From Solanum dulcamara (Eukaryota > Streptophyta > Magnoliopsida > Solanales > Solanaceae), in contig NC_077242.1 of assembly GCF_947179165.1 (NCBI RefSeq), forward strand, positions 46,703,097-46,767,096: a DNA stretch of 64,000 nucleotides, given 5' to 3'. How positions within the stretch are numbered: the first letter of the stretch is position 1; every line of letters starts with the position of its first letter. A model generated the notes under the pieces. That model saw only the letters and a program-made list of their open reading frames with translations, ran no database searches and was not told the DNA's origin. Shown piece after piece: positions 24,757 through 36,804 of this stretch. The translations under genes and the position numbers were made by a program.

Positions 24757-27719
24757 TGTCACAACCTAACTCCATAGGCCGTGAATGGTGCCTGAGTTTG
24801 GCACCCATACGTACCCTTAGCCATACTTAGCGTGTTAGCAGAATAAACAAAAGTAGAAATCAAAAAGGGGTCGCAAGAGAGCACATGAGAACAGATATAG
24901 CACAAGAGGGCCGTTAAGGCCTTCACGGAACACAAAGCCCAAAACATATATACATAACCCACATCACAAGTCTACAGACCTCTACAGAATGATAGCTTAA
25001 TCATATGATGGTACAGGGCCCCATCGTACCCTTAACCAACATGTACAAATATACAATAGAAAAGTTGTATCAAAATAGGGCTCCGGACAAAGAAGCACTA
25101 CCAACCAACAAGGTGTATGTCCTAAGCGAGCGGATCAGCCAACTGAGCATCTGTACCTGCGGGCATGTAATGCAGCCCTCAAAGAAAGGGGGTCAGTATG
25201 GATAATATACCGAGTATATAAAGCATGGACTGTAATAAGTAAAACCATTACCAGAACAGAAGGTGCAAAAATGAGCAAAATATCCAAAATATCAAAATGC
25301 CTTTCAGAACCACGGATAATGTATGCAGAAAAACATATGCCATATCCGGTCCCATTATGGGACTCAGTGAAAAAAACATGGCTGCCACCCGGTCACTGGC
25401 GCCACAGCACAGCATACATCCAGAATAGGGAATATCTCCATAATAAATCATATCATATCAGATAGACATATCATATCATATCATATCATATGTGTACAAG
25501 GCACATCATAACCCCACAAAACCCATATATAGGTCGTACCTGCCCCCTCACGTTGAGGCACGATGAACAATGCAGAGAAGTACGCATGATAACCAAACCT
25601 GACCCGGGCTCGGTGAAGGAAGCATTGAGGCATCCACGAGTGGAGTAGTAAGAAACTAAATGCACTTTAAATCATTTTTGAGACTCAATGGAGTTAACAA
25701 AATAAGCTATTATTCAAAAATCAAGACAAGAGTCGTATCAAGTACCTTTTGAATATCACTATGAGTTATATCATAATAGAACTTTTGGAATCATATACAC
25801 GTATCTAGGCACAATAAAATATCCTTTGGAAAATCAAGAAGTTGGCCATCCTAGCGGCTCTACGAATAGGAACTTTCTTGGAATCATATAAAAGTCATAT
25901 ACTTGTTTCATAAAACCATGCCAAAAAGGAATATTAGCTTTATATACTTATGTTAAAACATGCCAAGAGAAAATAATAAGCTTTACATACTTATGCCAAA
26001 GACATGCCAAAAGAAGGAATGGTTAGCTTTACATACCTCTTACGAATTACTCCTAATACGTTCTCCTTGTTGTCTCTTGAACCTATTTAACATGAAAGTA
26101 ATACTATGGTTAATGAAATTTCACTTTCCAATTCAAACTCTACACCCAAATCTCCATAGAGGTCATTTCCTTATCCACTTCCCTCAACTAGTTCATTACT
26201 ATTTCCTAAGTTATCAAAAATCGGGCAGCATCTCCCCTATAACTTTAACATCCTCGAGATTTCAACTCGGCCACCATGTCAAAAACCATACCAACAACAA
26301 CAACCAGCATCATATATACAAGTAAATCACTTCAACATTACTCAATACAACTCCAAACCACTAGCTCAAAACTATGATATCAAAATAGAACTTTTACGTC
26401 TTTATTACGCAAAATCTTTAACCATACCAAATGTAGGGTCATGTGTCTGCAACCTGAAGCACCCACACCTTTTTTAAAATGCTTTAAATACCTGAAACAC
26501 GCAACCCAACTAGCTGCACCCGCAGAACCACAATGACAACCCACTATTTGACTTAGATTTAGCTATAACCACTTCAATTTAGTTTGTTTCTAACGTCAAT
26601 CATCCTTATGCAATTTTTCCACTTCCAACATTATTTAAGACATATAATATACCTCATATAAACATCATAAACTCCAATATGATAGAGAAAACTTTACCTT
26701 ACCCGAAACTCGCCAAAACTTATCGGAACTTACCTCGGAATTTCCTTTAGCGCAGCTGAAACTTCAGAGCTGTTTGTTAACACTTTGGGGCTGCTACAAA
26801 CCATAAATTTACATTAATAACAACATCATACCCTTTTGGTATACCCTAGATAATTAATTCACGGAATGGAATCGGAGAACTTCCCTTTTTCTCCCCAAAA
26901 CCGCAACTCTCTGTCTCTAGCTCAAGGTTTCTTTTTCTTCTTCTCTTTTCTAGAACTCTCTTGAAGAAGATGATTTATAGGATAAGGATGACAGAAATAA
27001 GTCATAAAAAATATATATAGGCCACCTTAGGGGGTGACACATGTCAACCCCTCATTGGTGACACATGTCAAGCCCTCATAGGGCAAACGCATCATCTCCT
27101 CCACTTAGGGGGTGCCACATGGCATTTGGGGCCCACCCCCTTGCTTAATCTGCTTCCACATGGAACTCTCTCATGGTATGCCATATGTCACTCTCTCATG
27201 GGCTTCCATGTGTAACTCTCTCCTTCTCTTCGTGGGTTCCTAATCTCATCTTCTTTTATGAATTTATGTAATCCTTGCTACATAAGCTTGGTATGTACTC
27301 AAGTAGCTTAAGTATGTAAGATTTCAAAGTTGGTAGCTTACATAAATAAGTCGAGTCCTATGACTCATTACTTGGCCTCCAATTCCTTCCAGATTCCTAT
27401 AACTTTATTTTCAATCTTCCCTGCCATGGGGTATCACATTCTCCTTTCCTTAGAGTTGTTTGATAGTTTTATAGCCTATTCGGCTCACATGGTAATTTCT
27501 AAGAAGCATTTAAGAACTTAGGAATCTTTCAAGAAACTTAAGAAGCTTTTAGAAGCTTTAAGAAAATTTAGAAAACCTTAAGAAACTTAAGAGGCTTACG
27601 ATCCTTCCATGAAACTTAAGAAACTTAAGAAGCTTAAGAAGCTTAAGAATCTTTTACAAAACTCAAAAACCTCTCAAGATACAAAAGTCTTTCAAGGTAA
27701 AAAAGTATGGGGTATAACA
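24757..27719 (-). repeat. L2 3' LTR
   Basis: TG...CA-bounded on both sides (TGTCACAACC at 24757; TATAACA at 27719), 2963 bp, and homologous along its length to the L1 and L4 LTRs. A TATA run is present at about 27005-27020. The conserved donor GTAAGT is damaged here (GAAGT at about 26880). U3 motifs are all CACATG/CATGTG-type. The + strand ORF at 25960-26325 (121 aa) is antisense to the LTR and not a credible gene. Confidence 0.8.
27530..27660. repeat. Low-complexity GAAGCTTAAG repeat within the L2 LTR
   Basis: A degenerate array of AAACTTAAG / AAGCTTAAG words, rich in HindIII-type palindromes, just inside the U3 start. Other family L copies carry only one or two such words at this place (for example 3003-3015 and 63488-63500), so this is a local expansion. 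Confidence 0.85.
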
Positions 27720-27857
27720 TCCTTTCCCCCTTTAGAGCATTCTTCCTCGAATGTGAACCAAAACCTTCCTCCGGATCTTATACCGACTATATGAAGAGTT
27801 TCTCTATCCCATTGCCATAACATATACTTTCATCGAGTAATCAATATCAGAGTTCCA

Positions 27858-27926
27858 AAGGTTAGGATTACTTGTATACGTAGGGAATAGGTACGGATAC
27901 TTGTGTTTCATTTCCTCTTTCACTTC
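27858..27926 (-). pseudogene. Integrase C-terminal tail of L2
   Basis: On the minus strand this reads EVKEEMKHKYPYLFPT, the C-terminal tail found in all four family L copies and typical of chromovirus integrases. Upstream coding is replaced by a 5S-like segment. A more distant part of the same integrase tail resumes at about 28560-28700. Confidence 0.65.
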
Positions 27927-28024
27927 CTAGGGGGTTACCCATCCTAGTACTACTCTCGCCCAAGTATGCTTTACTTCGGAGTTCTGATGGGATCTGGTGC
28001 GCTAGTGGTGGTATGATCGTATCC
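27922..28024 (-). rRNA. 5S rRNA-derived segment, 3'-truncated, inside L2
   Basis: The minus strand from 28024 matches plant 5S rRNA from near its 5' end for about 100 of 120 nt. It includes CGATCATACC, GATCCCATCAGAACTCCGAA, TTGGGCGAGAGTAGTACTAG and GGATGGGTAACC. The internal box C region is almost unchanged and the box A region has several substitutions. The last ~15 nt are missing and are replaced by integrase-tail sequence, which itself has a CTTTCTAGGTCA-like phrase resembling 5S, so the join may use microhomology. Sense is the same as L2. It is probably a non-functional captured copy. Confidence 0.85.
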
Positions 28025-29974
28025 TTCCCTTAAGTTCTCCACCAATGATTCCTACACGGTCTCAGATACCGCAGCTTCTATTTATTTATTGCTGGCCTCG
28101 AGATTCATCCATCCCTTATGGGATCTCATTTGAAGTTTAAGCATTCCCATTTACATATGATAGCGTCAGTTGATTTTTTCTTACGCTTGTATTTCTATAG
28201 TCCGCTTCTCCCCCCCCCTTTTAGGGTGTACCCATGTCATCCTCTGTTTATTTTCAACTATTCATGTGTAAATGATTCTATTCAAACATATTGAACATGC
28301 TGCACCATGTCTACACCCTCTGTTAGATCATCTATACTTTAGGTTGCCCCTATAAGAAACCCTAGTACAACCATGAGGTGCTTAGAATTCTCGATAAATA
28401 GAACAGAATCTAGTCCTAGTACTGGTAATCGAGTCATATCATTAATGTAGTAGTTTAGCCGAAGCCACATTTCATTCATCCCAATCAGTACATTCCTAGT
28501 GCTTTTAATTGTGTCTGATTCTCCATTCGGGGGACTTATACTCTGATGACACGTGTTTCACATTTTGTTATCACCTCTTTTTTTTCAAAAGGATACCACT
28601 TGTTCCTTTAATAATTTCACAATGCCTCAGTTGTTTTACAAATTTCCATTCCCTATCCTCGAGGGATCCCACTATTTCCAAAGTGGAGGTACATATACAC
28701 AATACCCCTTTCTGCTTCATGAGCTTTCATCCTTATCATGTACCCGATGCTAACTCCTAATCTTATTCACAATCACATTCTCTAGTTACTTCTTTACTAG
28801 GCTTTACGTACTTCTATGATGATCCTCATTATATTCATGTTATATTCTGCTCATGGTCAATCCCAAAGGGTAATATTTCTTAACTTTCATTCACGATCCT
28901 TACTCTGGCTAATTATAGTTGGTGGAGCAAGCGTACTTAACCCCTTATCCTTCCTCGTCATTCTCACCCTTAATACATTGCAGTCTGTCTTAAGACATTC
29001 ATATCCATCACCATTCTTCTCACTATATCAGTATTCACCTTCTACTTGCCACACATATCGTAATTAACTTATTTCCCAAAGTCATTTGTACTCCTAATTT
29101 AGTCGAATCTTAACGTTATCATGGATACGATCTCTCAAGATATATTATAATATTATATCTCATTCTCTTTCTATTTCAAAAAAACATTGGCAGAGTTTCC
29201 TCTATATTCCTTACTATCCCAAATCTGTACTCAGAAAATACCAACAATGCCTCATAGGGCCAATACATATATATTCATCTCACAGCCTCACAAGGTGCCC
29301 AATATAAACAATAGTATAAAATGAAGGACTTACCTCGCATGTCCAACTAGAACTGCACCCGTTACACTTTTCTGTCTACTTTTCCTTTCACTTTTCAACC
29401 TTACATGTCAATCGTATGTCCACACCTATTAAACCCCACACTTTTAAACTCGGAATGTCTCATAAGATCCTTGGACATTATCATGTGGGCCGTATACGCT
29501 ACGACACTATCAAATGACTCCAAGGAGGGGAGGATGTGATACCCCATAGTAGAGAAGGTTGGAGATAAAGTCATAAGAATCCGGAATGAATTGGAGGCCA
29601 AGTAATGAGTCGTAGGACTCAATTTACCTACATAAGCTACTAACTTGGAAGTCTTATATACTTAAGCTATTGGAGTACGTACCAAGCTTGCGTAGCATGG
29701 ATTACATAGGCTCTTAAAATAAGATGAGATTATGAACCCACGAGGGAGAAGAAAAAAGTGACACGTGGTAGCCAATGGAGGTGTGCCACGTTGTACCTCA
29801 AGCAAGCAGGTGACCCACCTACTTGGGGTTAAGTAGGTGACCCACCTGCTTGGGGGAGGTGGGCCCCACTGCCATGTGGCAGCCCCTAATTGGTTACATA
29901 GATATGGTGGCCCAATTACTACTGGACACATGTCACCCTAGGGGGATGACACATGTCACCCCTCATATCCACCC

Positions 29975-29982
29975 TATATATA
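29975..29982 (+). promoter_or_regulatory. L3 LTR TATA box
   Basis: CTATATATATGTG follows a GC-rich U3 with CACGTG/CACATG motifs. About 30-37 bases later comes a likely start region (CATTCTTAGCC). An equivalent TATA run lies at the same place in the 3' LTRs of L1, L2, L3 and L4, so it is probably the core promoter and marks the U3/R border. Confidence 0.65.
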
Positions 29983-30094
29983 TGTGTATTTTGACTAAGT
30001 ATCTCATTCTTAGCCAACAATTCAGCCAAGAACAAGAAAAGAAAAATGTAGAGAGGAAGAGAAAGAAAGCAGCCATGGTTTCTACAAAATTAAT

Positions 30095-30100
30095 GTAAGT
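30095..30100 (+). promoter_or_regulatory. Conserved splice-donor-like site in LTR leader
   Basis: GTAAGT follows the TATA box by about 120 bases and a short leader with an ATG at 30075. The same spacing and motif recur in L1 (about 2367 and 8101) and the left LTR of L4 (about 57549), and the site is damaged in L2. Splicing is an inference. Confidence 0.4.
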
Positions 30101-33100
30101 TCTTCACTTTTCTTCCGTAAATTAATTATCTACGATGTTCCTTAAGTACGTGGAGGTGTATATATGTATTTTACGATGTCTAAGTAATTAATCTTCATCT
30201 TGGAACTTGAGAGGAAGTTGAAAGAACAAAGAAGGAAAACGTTAAAAACTAGTTAACAAACCCGTTTTTGGAGGGGACAGTTGTTAGTAATATTGGTATA
30301 ACTTCTTGTGTATAGCTTAGTTTCAGGTAATTCAATATGTTTTGGAAAGGTATTGTATAGGTTTATAACTTTCATTTATACTTTCAAATCCAGTTTTGCT
30401 TTTTGCTTCTCAAAAAAGGATGATAAAGTGTAGAGGAGGTACTACCCAGATTTTGGTTTTAGAAATCTTACACGGATTGCTATTGGTGTTTTAGCCATAT
30501 CATTTTGTAACAAATTGATGTAGGGGTGATTCTAAATTGTATGCGACCCTAAGACACATTTCTATAACTTTCATAAAGGACGTAAATCCTGTTTCCCTCC
30601 ATTACCCCTTTGAAATAAAGCGATAAGGTAAAACAGTAAGCTGTCCAGAATTCACATTTTGATAGTTTTGAGTGAGTTGTTGCTACAGGGGTTTAATGTA
30701 TTGTTGCGGGCCCTAAATGAATTCTAAAAGGGATGTGGATGCTGCTGGTTGCAGCCATACGACCCCTCATTGCGTATAATGAAAGGCATTACAAAATAAA
30801 GGCTAGACGCCCTATTGTGATATCGTATTTTTGAATAAGTCGTTTGGAGTTTATGTTGTATATTGTTGGTGTGGATTACTTAAACATATGCTGCGGGTTG
30901 TTGTTGTTGGTTGGTTGTAGGTCTTAGGGACTTAATTGGAAATTTGGATAGGGCACATTATAGGGGCCCAATTTTCATTAACGCCTTAACAAACTAAAGA
31001 ACTAATCGAGGAAACGACTAAGGAAATAGATTCCATTAATACTAAGGTGTAACCTAAGATGATGGAAAGCTAAGAGTAGTTGATATTCGTATTAATTTCA
31101 TATTGAATAGGTTCAGAGGACGACGAGATGAGTAGGATAAGAGTAACTCCCAAGAGGTATGTGAAGCTTCTCTTGGTATGTTTTTTGTATAGGTATGTAA
31201 AGTCTATCTTTTCTCTTTTGGCATGTCTTAGATGTAAGCAGGATGTGATATGAGCTTTGGGGGTAATTCCATTCCCAGGTTCTGAATATGACTTCAGGAT
31301 CCTCACTCACCTTTGAACGATTAAACTTTAAAGTAGTAAGCTGCTATCAAAGTCTTCTATATGACTGTATAACAATTGATTCGACTAAGCTCTTTTTTGT
31401 AAAAAAAGAAAGGCTCTGAGATAACCAATGCTCGGACTGCTATAAGATATTTCACATTGGTATATGTCCAAGATTTCCAAAAACTCCTTTTTACATAGTC
31501 CTTAGTGACAGTTAGAGAGTATACGTCAGATACCTTCTGCCCTGATCCCCAGGTGATGGTTCACTTGATGACTTCATTGAGTCTCAGATAATAATTTAAA
31601 CTATATTTTGTTTCTCACTACTCTACTCGTGTATACTGTAACACGTTTTTCACCAAGTCTTGAGCCGGGTCCGTTATCGTGCACAACTCACTGCATTGTC
31701 CACCAAGCCCTTCACTAGAGAGTCGGGTACGTATATATATATATGTGATAATGATGTGTTGTAATAAGGTGACAATGGCGCGGGTCCTGATATTGATACT
31801 ACAGATATGATTCACCGGATCCCTGAAAGGGCCGGCTATATTGTATAATTTGAGCATGCATGCTTTTATGACTCACAGAGTACAGGTATAAGTTTCCAAT
31901 TTTGATAGTTTATCCCTTATTTCTCTACTTCAGATATGCTTCCAATTGTATTATGTTATGTTTTACATACTCAATATATATGTCGTACTGACCCCCTTTC
32001 TTTGAGGGGTTGCGTTTCATGCCCGCAGGTACAGGTACAGGTTTTGGGAGTTCGTCAGCTTAGGATTCCGCTTAGCTCAACTGGAAGAGGCTCCATTATA
32101 TCGAAGCCTAGTTTTGGCACTAGCCACTAATGTATATCATCGTTTTATTTATTCAGGGGTATGGCGGGGGCTCTGTCCCACTATATATTATTATTATTAT
32201 TTTTAGAGGTCTGCAGACATGTATATGTGGGTTGTGTATGTCAGTTTGATTCAGCTAGGTCTACCTGATATATGATAAACGTGTTTATGTTATGGCAGCC
32301 TTGTCGGCTTGCGTGCCCTATTATATTGTGAAACAAACGAAAAAGGCTACAGATTTATGAAAATGTTATCGCCCAGTGGGGCTTTATTGCATGATATTAT
32401 CTTATTTACGATTCAATGTGACCACAACTAATAGATATGTGTACGGGGGGTCCAGGTCGGACCCCAGTCGTGGCCTATGGGATTGGGTCGTGACAGAAGT
32501 GGTATCAGAGCAGTTCATCCTTGGAGTGTCTGCAGACCGTGTCTAGTAGAGTCTTGATTATTGATGTGTTGCGTGCCACATCTATAAACAGGAAGCTACA
32601 GGGCATTTAGGATGTTTCCTTTCCTTCACATCTAAGATCATGCTTTAGATCCGAGTCATAGGAAAAAATTTTATACTAACCTTGGATCTTAACAAAAGGA
32701 CGACATCAACCGAAGGAAGTAATTGACGATATGGAAAGTTACGAAGCATGCAGGTAAGTAAAGTAAAGCCACGGAAGATATCCGTTTGGTAAGGTATTGA
32801 ACTAATATTGAAATGTAAAGTTGAAACCTGAAGAGAAGGCAAATAGGAAATGTCACAGATGCAGTTTCAAGTTGGACATACGAGGTAAGTCCAGTATTTT
32901 TATATTATTGTTAATATTGAAAGCCCCGTGTGGCTGCGATATGAGATGACATTGAAAGCCCTATGCGGCAGTGATATGATATGTATATATATCTATTGGC
33001 CCTGTGAGGTATTGTTGGTATTTTCTGCGTGCAGGTTATGGGATAGTAAGAACTGTAGAGGAAACTCTGCCGAAATTTTCCTAGAACGGGGAAAAGGAAA

Positions 33101-34580
33101 TAAAACATAGATTTTTGAGATGTCTGAGAAGTTGATACCAAGTAACCCTACTGTGTTCAACTAAAGCTGTAAGAGGTATCCTTCAGGTTGCCGATAAGGG
33201 GCACCCTTTTCACTTAAAGAATTTTATTTCGGAGGAACAAAAGCTTATTTAAGTAAAAAGTTCGGACTACGGTATCTTCAGCCGTATTTGTATTGTAGGA
33301 ATATAAACAGAGGGCTCAGGATGAAGGATAAGATATCCCGCGAATGAGTTTCACTCTTTTTGACAAAAATACCAAGCCCTCATCTCCTAATTGTAAATTA
33401 GATGAGTTGTTCATAGCTCGAGGATAAACTCAGAAGGAGACCAGGTAGGTCAAGTACTAAAAGAAGCACTGTGATATTTAAGAGGTTTTGATTTCTTCCA
33501 ACAATGGTTGGAAAATGATTTATGATAACAATTTATAGTTCTCCACCGACTAATTGGGGAAAGAACTTCTAATAGAAGTACTCAAAGAGATGTCAGGAAT
33601 TGAATACGAACTAAAAGAGGGATATCGATATATAAGTATGAATTGAACAGTGTGATACAATTATAGAGGGATAAAGTAGGACCACTAGTAAGGCGCACCT
33701 GGTATACGTTGATTAAGTTAAAAGCCTGTGTTGAGCACGCAGTAAGAGTATGGAGCTTAAGATATAAAGAAATGACGCCTGTACACAATGTTGCCCCAAA
33801 AATAGTGGAACCCTTATGGGATGAGGACGACAAACTTAAGGAATAAATGGCACAACTTCCATTCATCCCAAGAAACAAAGGATACAGGTTGGGACAAAGA
33901 CACTACTTCAAGAAAACCTAGAATAGTTATCGTCAGAATACTAGTACTGCCTAATTGAAATTGGAACGACTACAAGTACAAACAGAGGAAAGTACGAGTA
34001 CCCTCTAAAGGGGGGAAGTTAATGAGAAAATGGCAAAAGTAAGGTGAAGGAAATCAATATGGGAATATATTTGAGATGGGCATCTAAACTTCAATAAGAT
34101 ATCTTGCCGAACCAAGTTACAAAGGTCCGGAAGCTACCAATAATTGGATGGAAGCCAGAATGCTACATAAGGCAGCCATAAGAAGTTGTGACGAGACCCT
34201 GAACAACATAACACTAGAAGGCGGCTGCGTATAAAAACAAAAAAGTGTAACCATGAAAGGATATCAACCAACTTAAGAGACATTACGAAGGATAATGACA
34301 CCATGCTAGACCAAAAGCCAAAATGTTGGTTATAGAGTTAGTCGCAAATGATGTTGCGATAGATAAATCACCAAAGAAAAAGGAATAGAAAGCCTCCTGT
34401 GGTAGAAAATGAGGACACAAAGTGAATAGAGGATAGTGGAGCTAAAGGTCTACACTGATACTGGATGCAAGATAACAGACGAAAGGATAGGGCAAATCAT
34501 AAAGACTCGCGAGACAACGCTGAAGTAAATCTGGAGCTAAGTCGAGTGCCCGACACATTATGGTAAGGATTACAATGAAA

Positions 34581-34696
34581 TGTGACACGAAGACTTCCTA
34601 GGGAGGTCACCCATCCCAATATTACTGTTGCCCCAGCACACTTAGCTTCAAAATTCTGATGGATCTTAATGCGTTAGTGCTGGTATGATCGCGTGA
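34581..34696 (-). rRNA. 5S rRNA-derived segment, nearly full length, antisense to L3
   Basis: The minus strand from 34696 reads GCGATCATACCAGCACTAACG, an altered middle with CATCAGAATTTTGAAGCTAAG, then GGATGGGTGACCTCCCTAGG and ends AGTCTTCGTGT. This spans almost the whole 120-nt plant 5S rRNA, with more substitutions than the copy in L2 (several CG-to-TG type, a few insertions or deletions). It lies antisense to its host, about 2.1 kb from either LTR. Flanks share nothing with the L2 insertion. It is probably non-functional. Confidence 0.8.
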
Positions 34697-36039
34697 GATG
34701 GAAGAATCTGAACTAGCAGCGAAGAAACGACACAAGATTATGTTTCTGGAGTACTATACATTACGTGGGGGGTATTGTAAAAAGGATTTAAGCAAGACAA
34801 GAAGAATTAACTAACTGCTAACTGACGACGCACTCAAATGCCACAACTCTTCAATATAGAACCAGTTATTGAGAGGAAAACCATAGAATGACTATATGGG
34901 CCAGTGGGCGAGGGAATTTCAACCATTTGGCAGCCACTCTGAGGGCAAAAAAACAAAACCCAAAAGGTAAGGGTACCAACTGATGTAATTTACGAATGAC
35001 AGGAAGCAATACCCAAGGTCGAAATGACCAGGACTACAAGACTCACTTCACACTCCAGTGCCAGATGAATCTGGAGGAAATGTTACTTGTGGATTAACGA
35101 TATTAGTCCCTTCTCCTTCTATTAAAGGTTACCTACTCCGCCGAGAAAGTATAAAATTGTAGAGTAAAAGAGTGGTAGGACCTTATGGAGTCCCCATAGC
35201 TATTATTCCAGGCAAAGAAGCCCAGGTAATAATTAACTACCAAGAGATGCAAAGATAGGTTAAGCCAAACTATCGAGATGGAATTGGTACTATGGGTGAC
35301 ATAATACATGGCCACGATTGGGCCAAAGATCTCCCCCAACATCGAATGTAGGATAAGGGAGAAAAAGGCGAGGTAAAACATGAGGACTAGCGAGATAATA
35401 CTAGGATACTTCTTGTACCCTCTCGTCATTTTGTAAGGGAGAAAATGACACAGGGTAATGTGTCTAGAGGGTTACAAGTAGGGGTAAGGAAAGTGGTGAA
35501 AAAGTTTAAATGAAACTGGCAGCACTAGCTAGTTACTACAGGATGATGAGCTTATATGCCTAAATTCCTTTGGAATTACACCAGATCATGTTAGACAAAG
35601 CACAGAACGACTACGAGAGCCATTATATGAGGGGATTGCAAAATTATTTGGTAGCCAACCCTAAGGATTGGAAAAAATGAGGGGAAGAAGGACCCAAAAG
35701 ATAGAATGCCAATTACAGTTCTGAAAAGAGTCGAGAAGGACTATACGAGGCTAATGAATCAGCTCATTTGCTTTCAAAAAACCCACCTATGCAGCTGGAA
35801 CTAGCTGAAGTTATAGGACAAGAAGGTAATAAGGTTCCGTGAGGCTTCCCCAGCTAATATCTCAGATAGAGGGACTTCAATTATGATTAACATATAGAGA
35901 TCAGTCCAAGAAGAGGTCGGGAGCATCGACAGGCCTTCGTACCGTATTTTCTGTAGGCTGCTGAATAGGCTGAGCATACTATCAACTGCTAGAAAATATA
36001 TTGCAAGCTTATGAGGATGGCTTTAAGTGTAGCTAGGGC

Positions 36040-36690
36040 TACCGTCCACCACTTATTGAGTTTACCTACGAGAAGGGCTACCGTTCCGGTATTCAGATGA
36101 CCCCCGTATAAGATGTTGTAAGGCAGAGTATATGAGTCCCCCTGTTGGGGAAAAAACTAAGCCGGTAGGCCGAACAGGATTAAGTAAACTATTGACTAAC
36201 AACCCAGAGTCGGCAAAAATGATATACATATAATCGACATCGATATACAGAGTGCAAATTAATGATTGGATGTTCATAACGGAGTCACCTAAAAAAGGGA
36301 ACTTAACCCAAAATATATTAGACTGTATCAAGTTACTCATCAGATGGGCAACGTGGCGGGTAAGTTGAGCTTACCACCTCACTTGGAAACTATACGCCCA
36401 GTCCATCAGATAAGAATGCTTCGCAAAGGTACTAATGAGCCACCCAGGGTATATTCCATAGATAAGGTCCAGGAGATGGAATCCTGTGAGGCAAAACCTA
36501 TCGCCCTCTTAGATCGCCAAACTAGAAGATTGTAGACTAAAGACGTGCCTTCCAGCAAGATACGATAGAAAAACCAAAACTAGAAAGAGAATGACCGGGG
36601 AAACTGAAGAGAACATGAAACACAAGTATTCACACCTATTCCCGACATCAGTAGGTAACCCCAACTCTTGAAATTCATATATTAAGTACT
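36040..36690 (+). pseudogene. Degraded Ty3/gypsy integrase C-terminal half in L3
   Basis: Segments in three frames give, in order, PLIEFTYEKGYRSGIQ (the end of the integrase core near its third acidic residue), then the C-terminal module IRMLRKGTNEPPRVYSIDKV and PIALLDRQTRRL (36344-36535), then MTGETEENMKHKYSHLF. This is the conserved ending of plant chromovirus integrases. At least four stops or frameshifts interrupt it. It shows that family L descends from an autonomous Ty3/gypsy element. The apparent 63-aa ORF at 36344-36535 is only the best-preserved piece. Confidence 0.75.
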
Positions 36691-36790
36691 TGGATAGAAG
36701 TAAGTGTTATGGAAACAATAAAAAAATCTCCCTACGATTTGTATAAGGTGCTAAGGAAAGTTTTGTTTAACATTCGGGGATGAATGTTCT

Positions 36791-36804
36791 AAAGGGGGGA
36801 AGGA
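36791..36804 (+). other. L3 polypurine tract
   Basis: AAAGGGGGGAAGGA immediately precedes the 3' LTR start TGTTACACC at 36805. It is the expected plus-strand primer site. The same tract (reverse complement) lies at the inner ends of the L1, L2 and L4 3' LTRs. Confidence 0.85.

Larger units (their letters stand above)
24757..29416 (-). mobile_element. L2: truncated family L element, interrupted by L3
   Basis: A complete family L LTR (24757-27719) in minus orientation is followed by 1.7 kb of matching internal sequence, which stops where L3 begins (29417). Internal sequence next to the junction matches L4 near 59700-59750. No second L2 LTR reappears after L3, so the 5' half was lost. Relative to L4, the integrase tail of L2 carries about 640 extra bases (about 27922-28560) that include a 5S-rRNA-like segment. 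Confidence 0.75.
29417..32495 (+). repeat. L3 5' LTR
   Basis: It starts TGTCCACACC and ends GGTCGTGACA; 3079 bp. U3 (to about 30010) holds two 27-bp repeats at 29803-29856, G-box-like motifs and a TATA box. The leader carries an ATG at 30075 and a GTAAGT at 30095. The remainder aligns with the L1, L2 and L4 LTRs read in reverse. Small ORFs in both strands are LTR sequence, not genes. Confidence 0.8.
32496..36804 (+). other. L3 internal region, coding-poor
   Basis: The PBS TGGTATCAGAGC is at 32500-32511. The first ~2 kb aligns (reverse strand) with the L1 interior and has no ORF of note; a donor-like GAGGTAAGTCC is at about 32881. Then come the 5S-like segment (34581-34696), about 1.3 kb with no recognised content (34700-36000), and an integrase relic. 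ORFs such as 33582-33878 and 35133-35429 (minus) are antisense and match nothing I know. Confidence 0.7.

Noticed and set aside
25960..26325. 121-aa + strand ORF
   Set aside because: It lies antisense inside the L2 LTR. Homologous LTR positions in L1 and L4 do not keep the frame.
27922..28024. 5S-like segment considered as a P5SM-type regulatory exon, as in plant TFIIIA genes
   Set aside because: No TFIIIA zinc-finger coding lies nearby. The segment joins a retrotransposon integrase tail.
27922..28024. 5S-like segment considered as a working 5S rRNA gene
   Set aside because: The 3' end is missing, the box A region is mutated, there is no obvious termination T-run and it is not in a tandem array.
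36344..36535. 63-aa ORF as a small gene
   Set aside because: It is the best-preserved piece of the integrase C-terminal module of L3.
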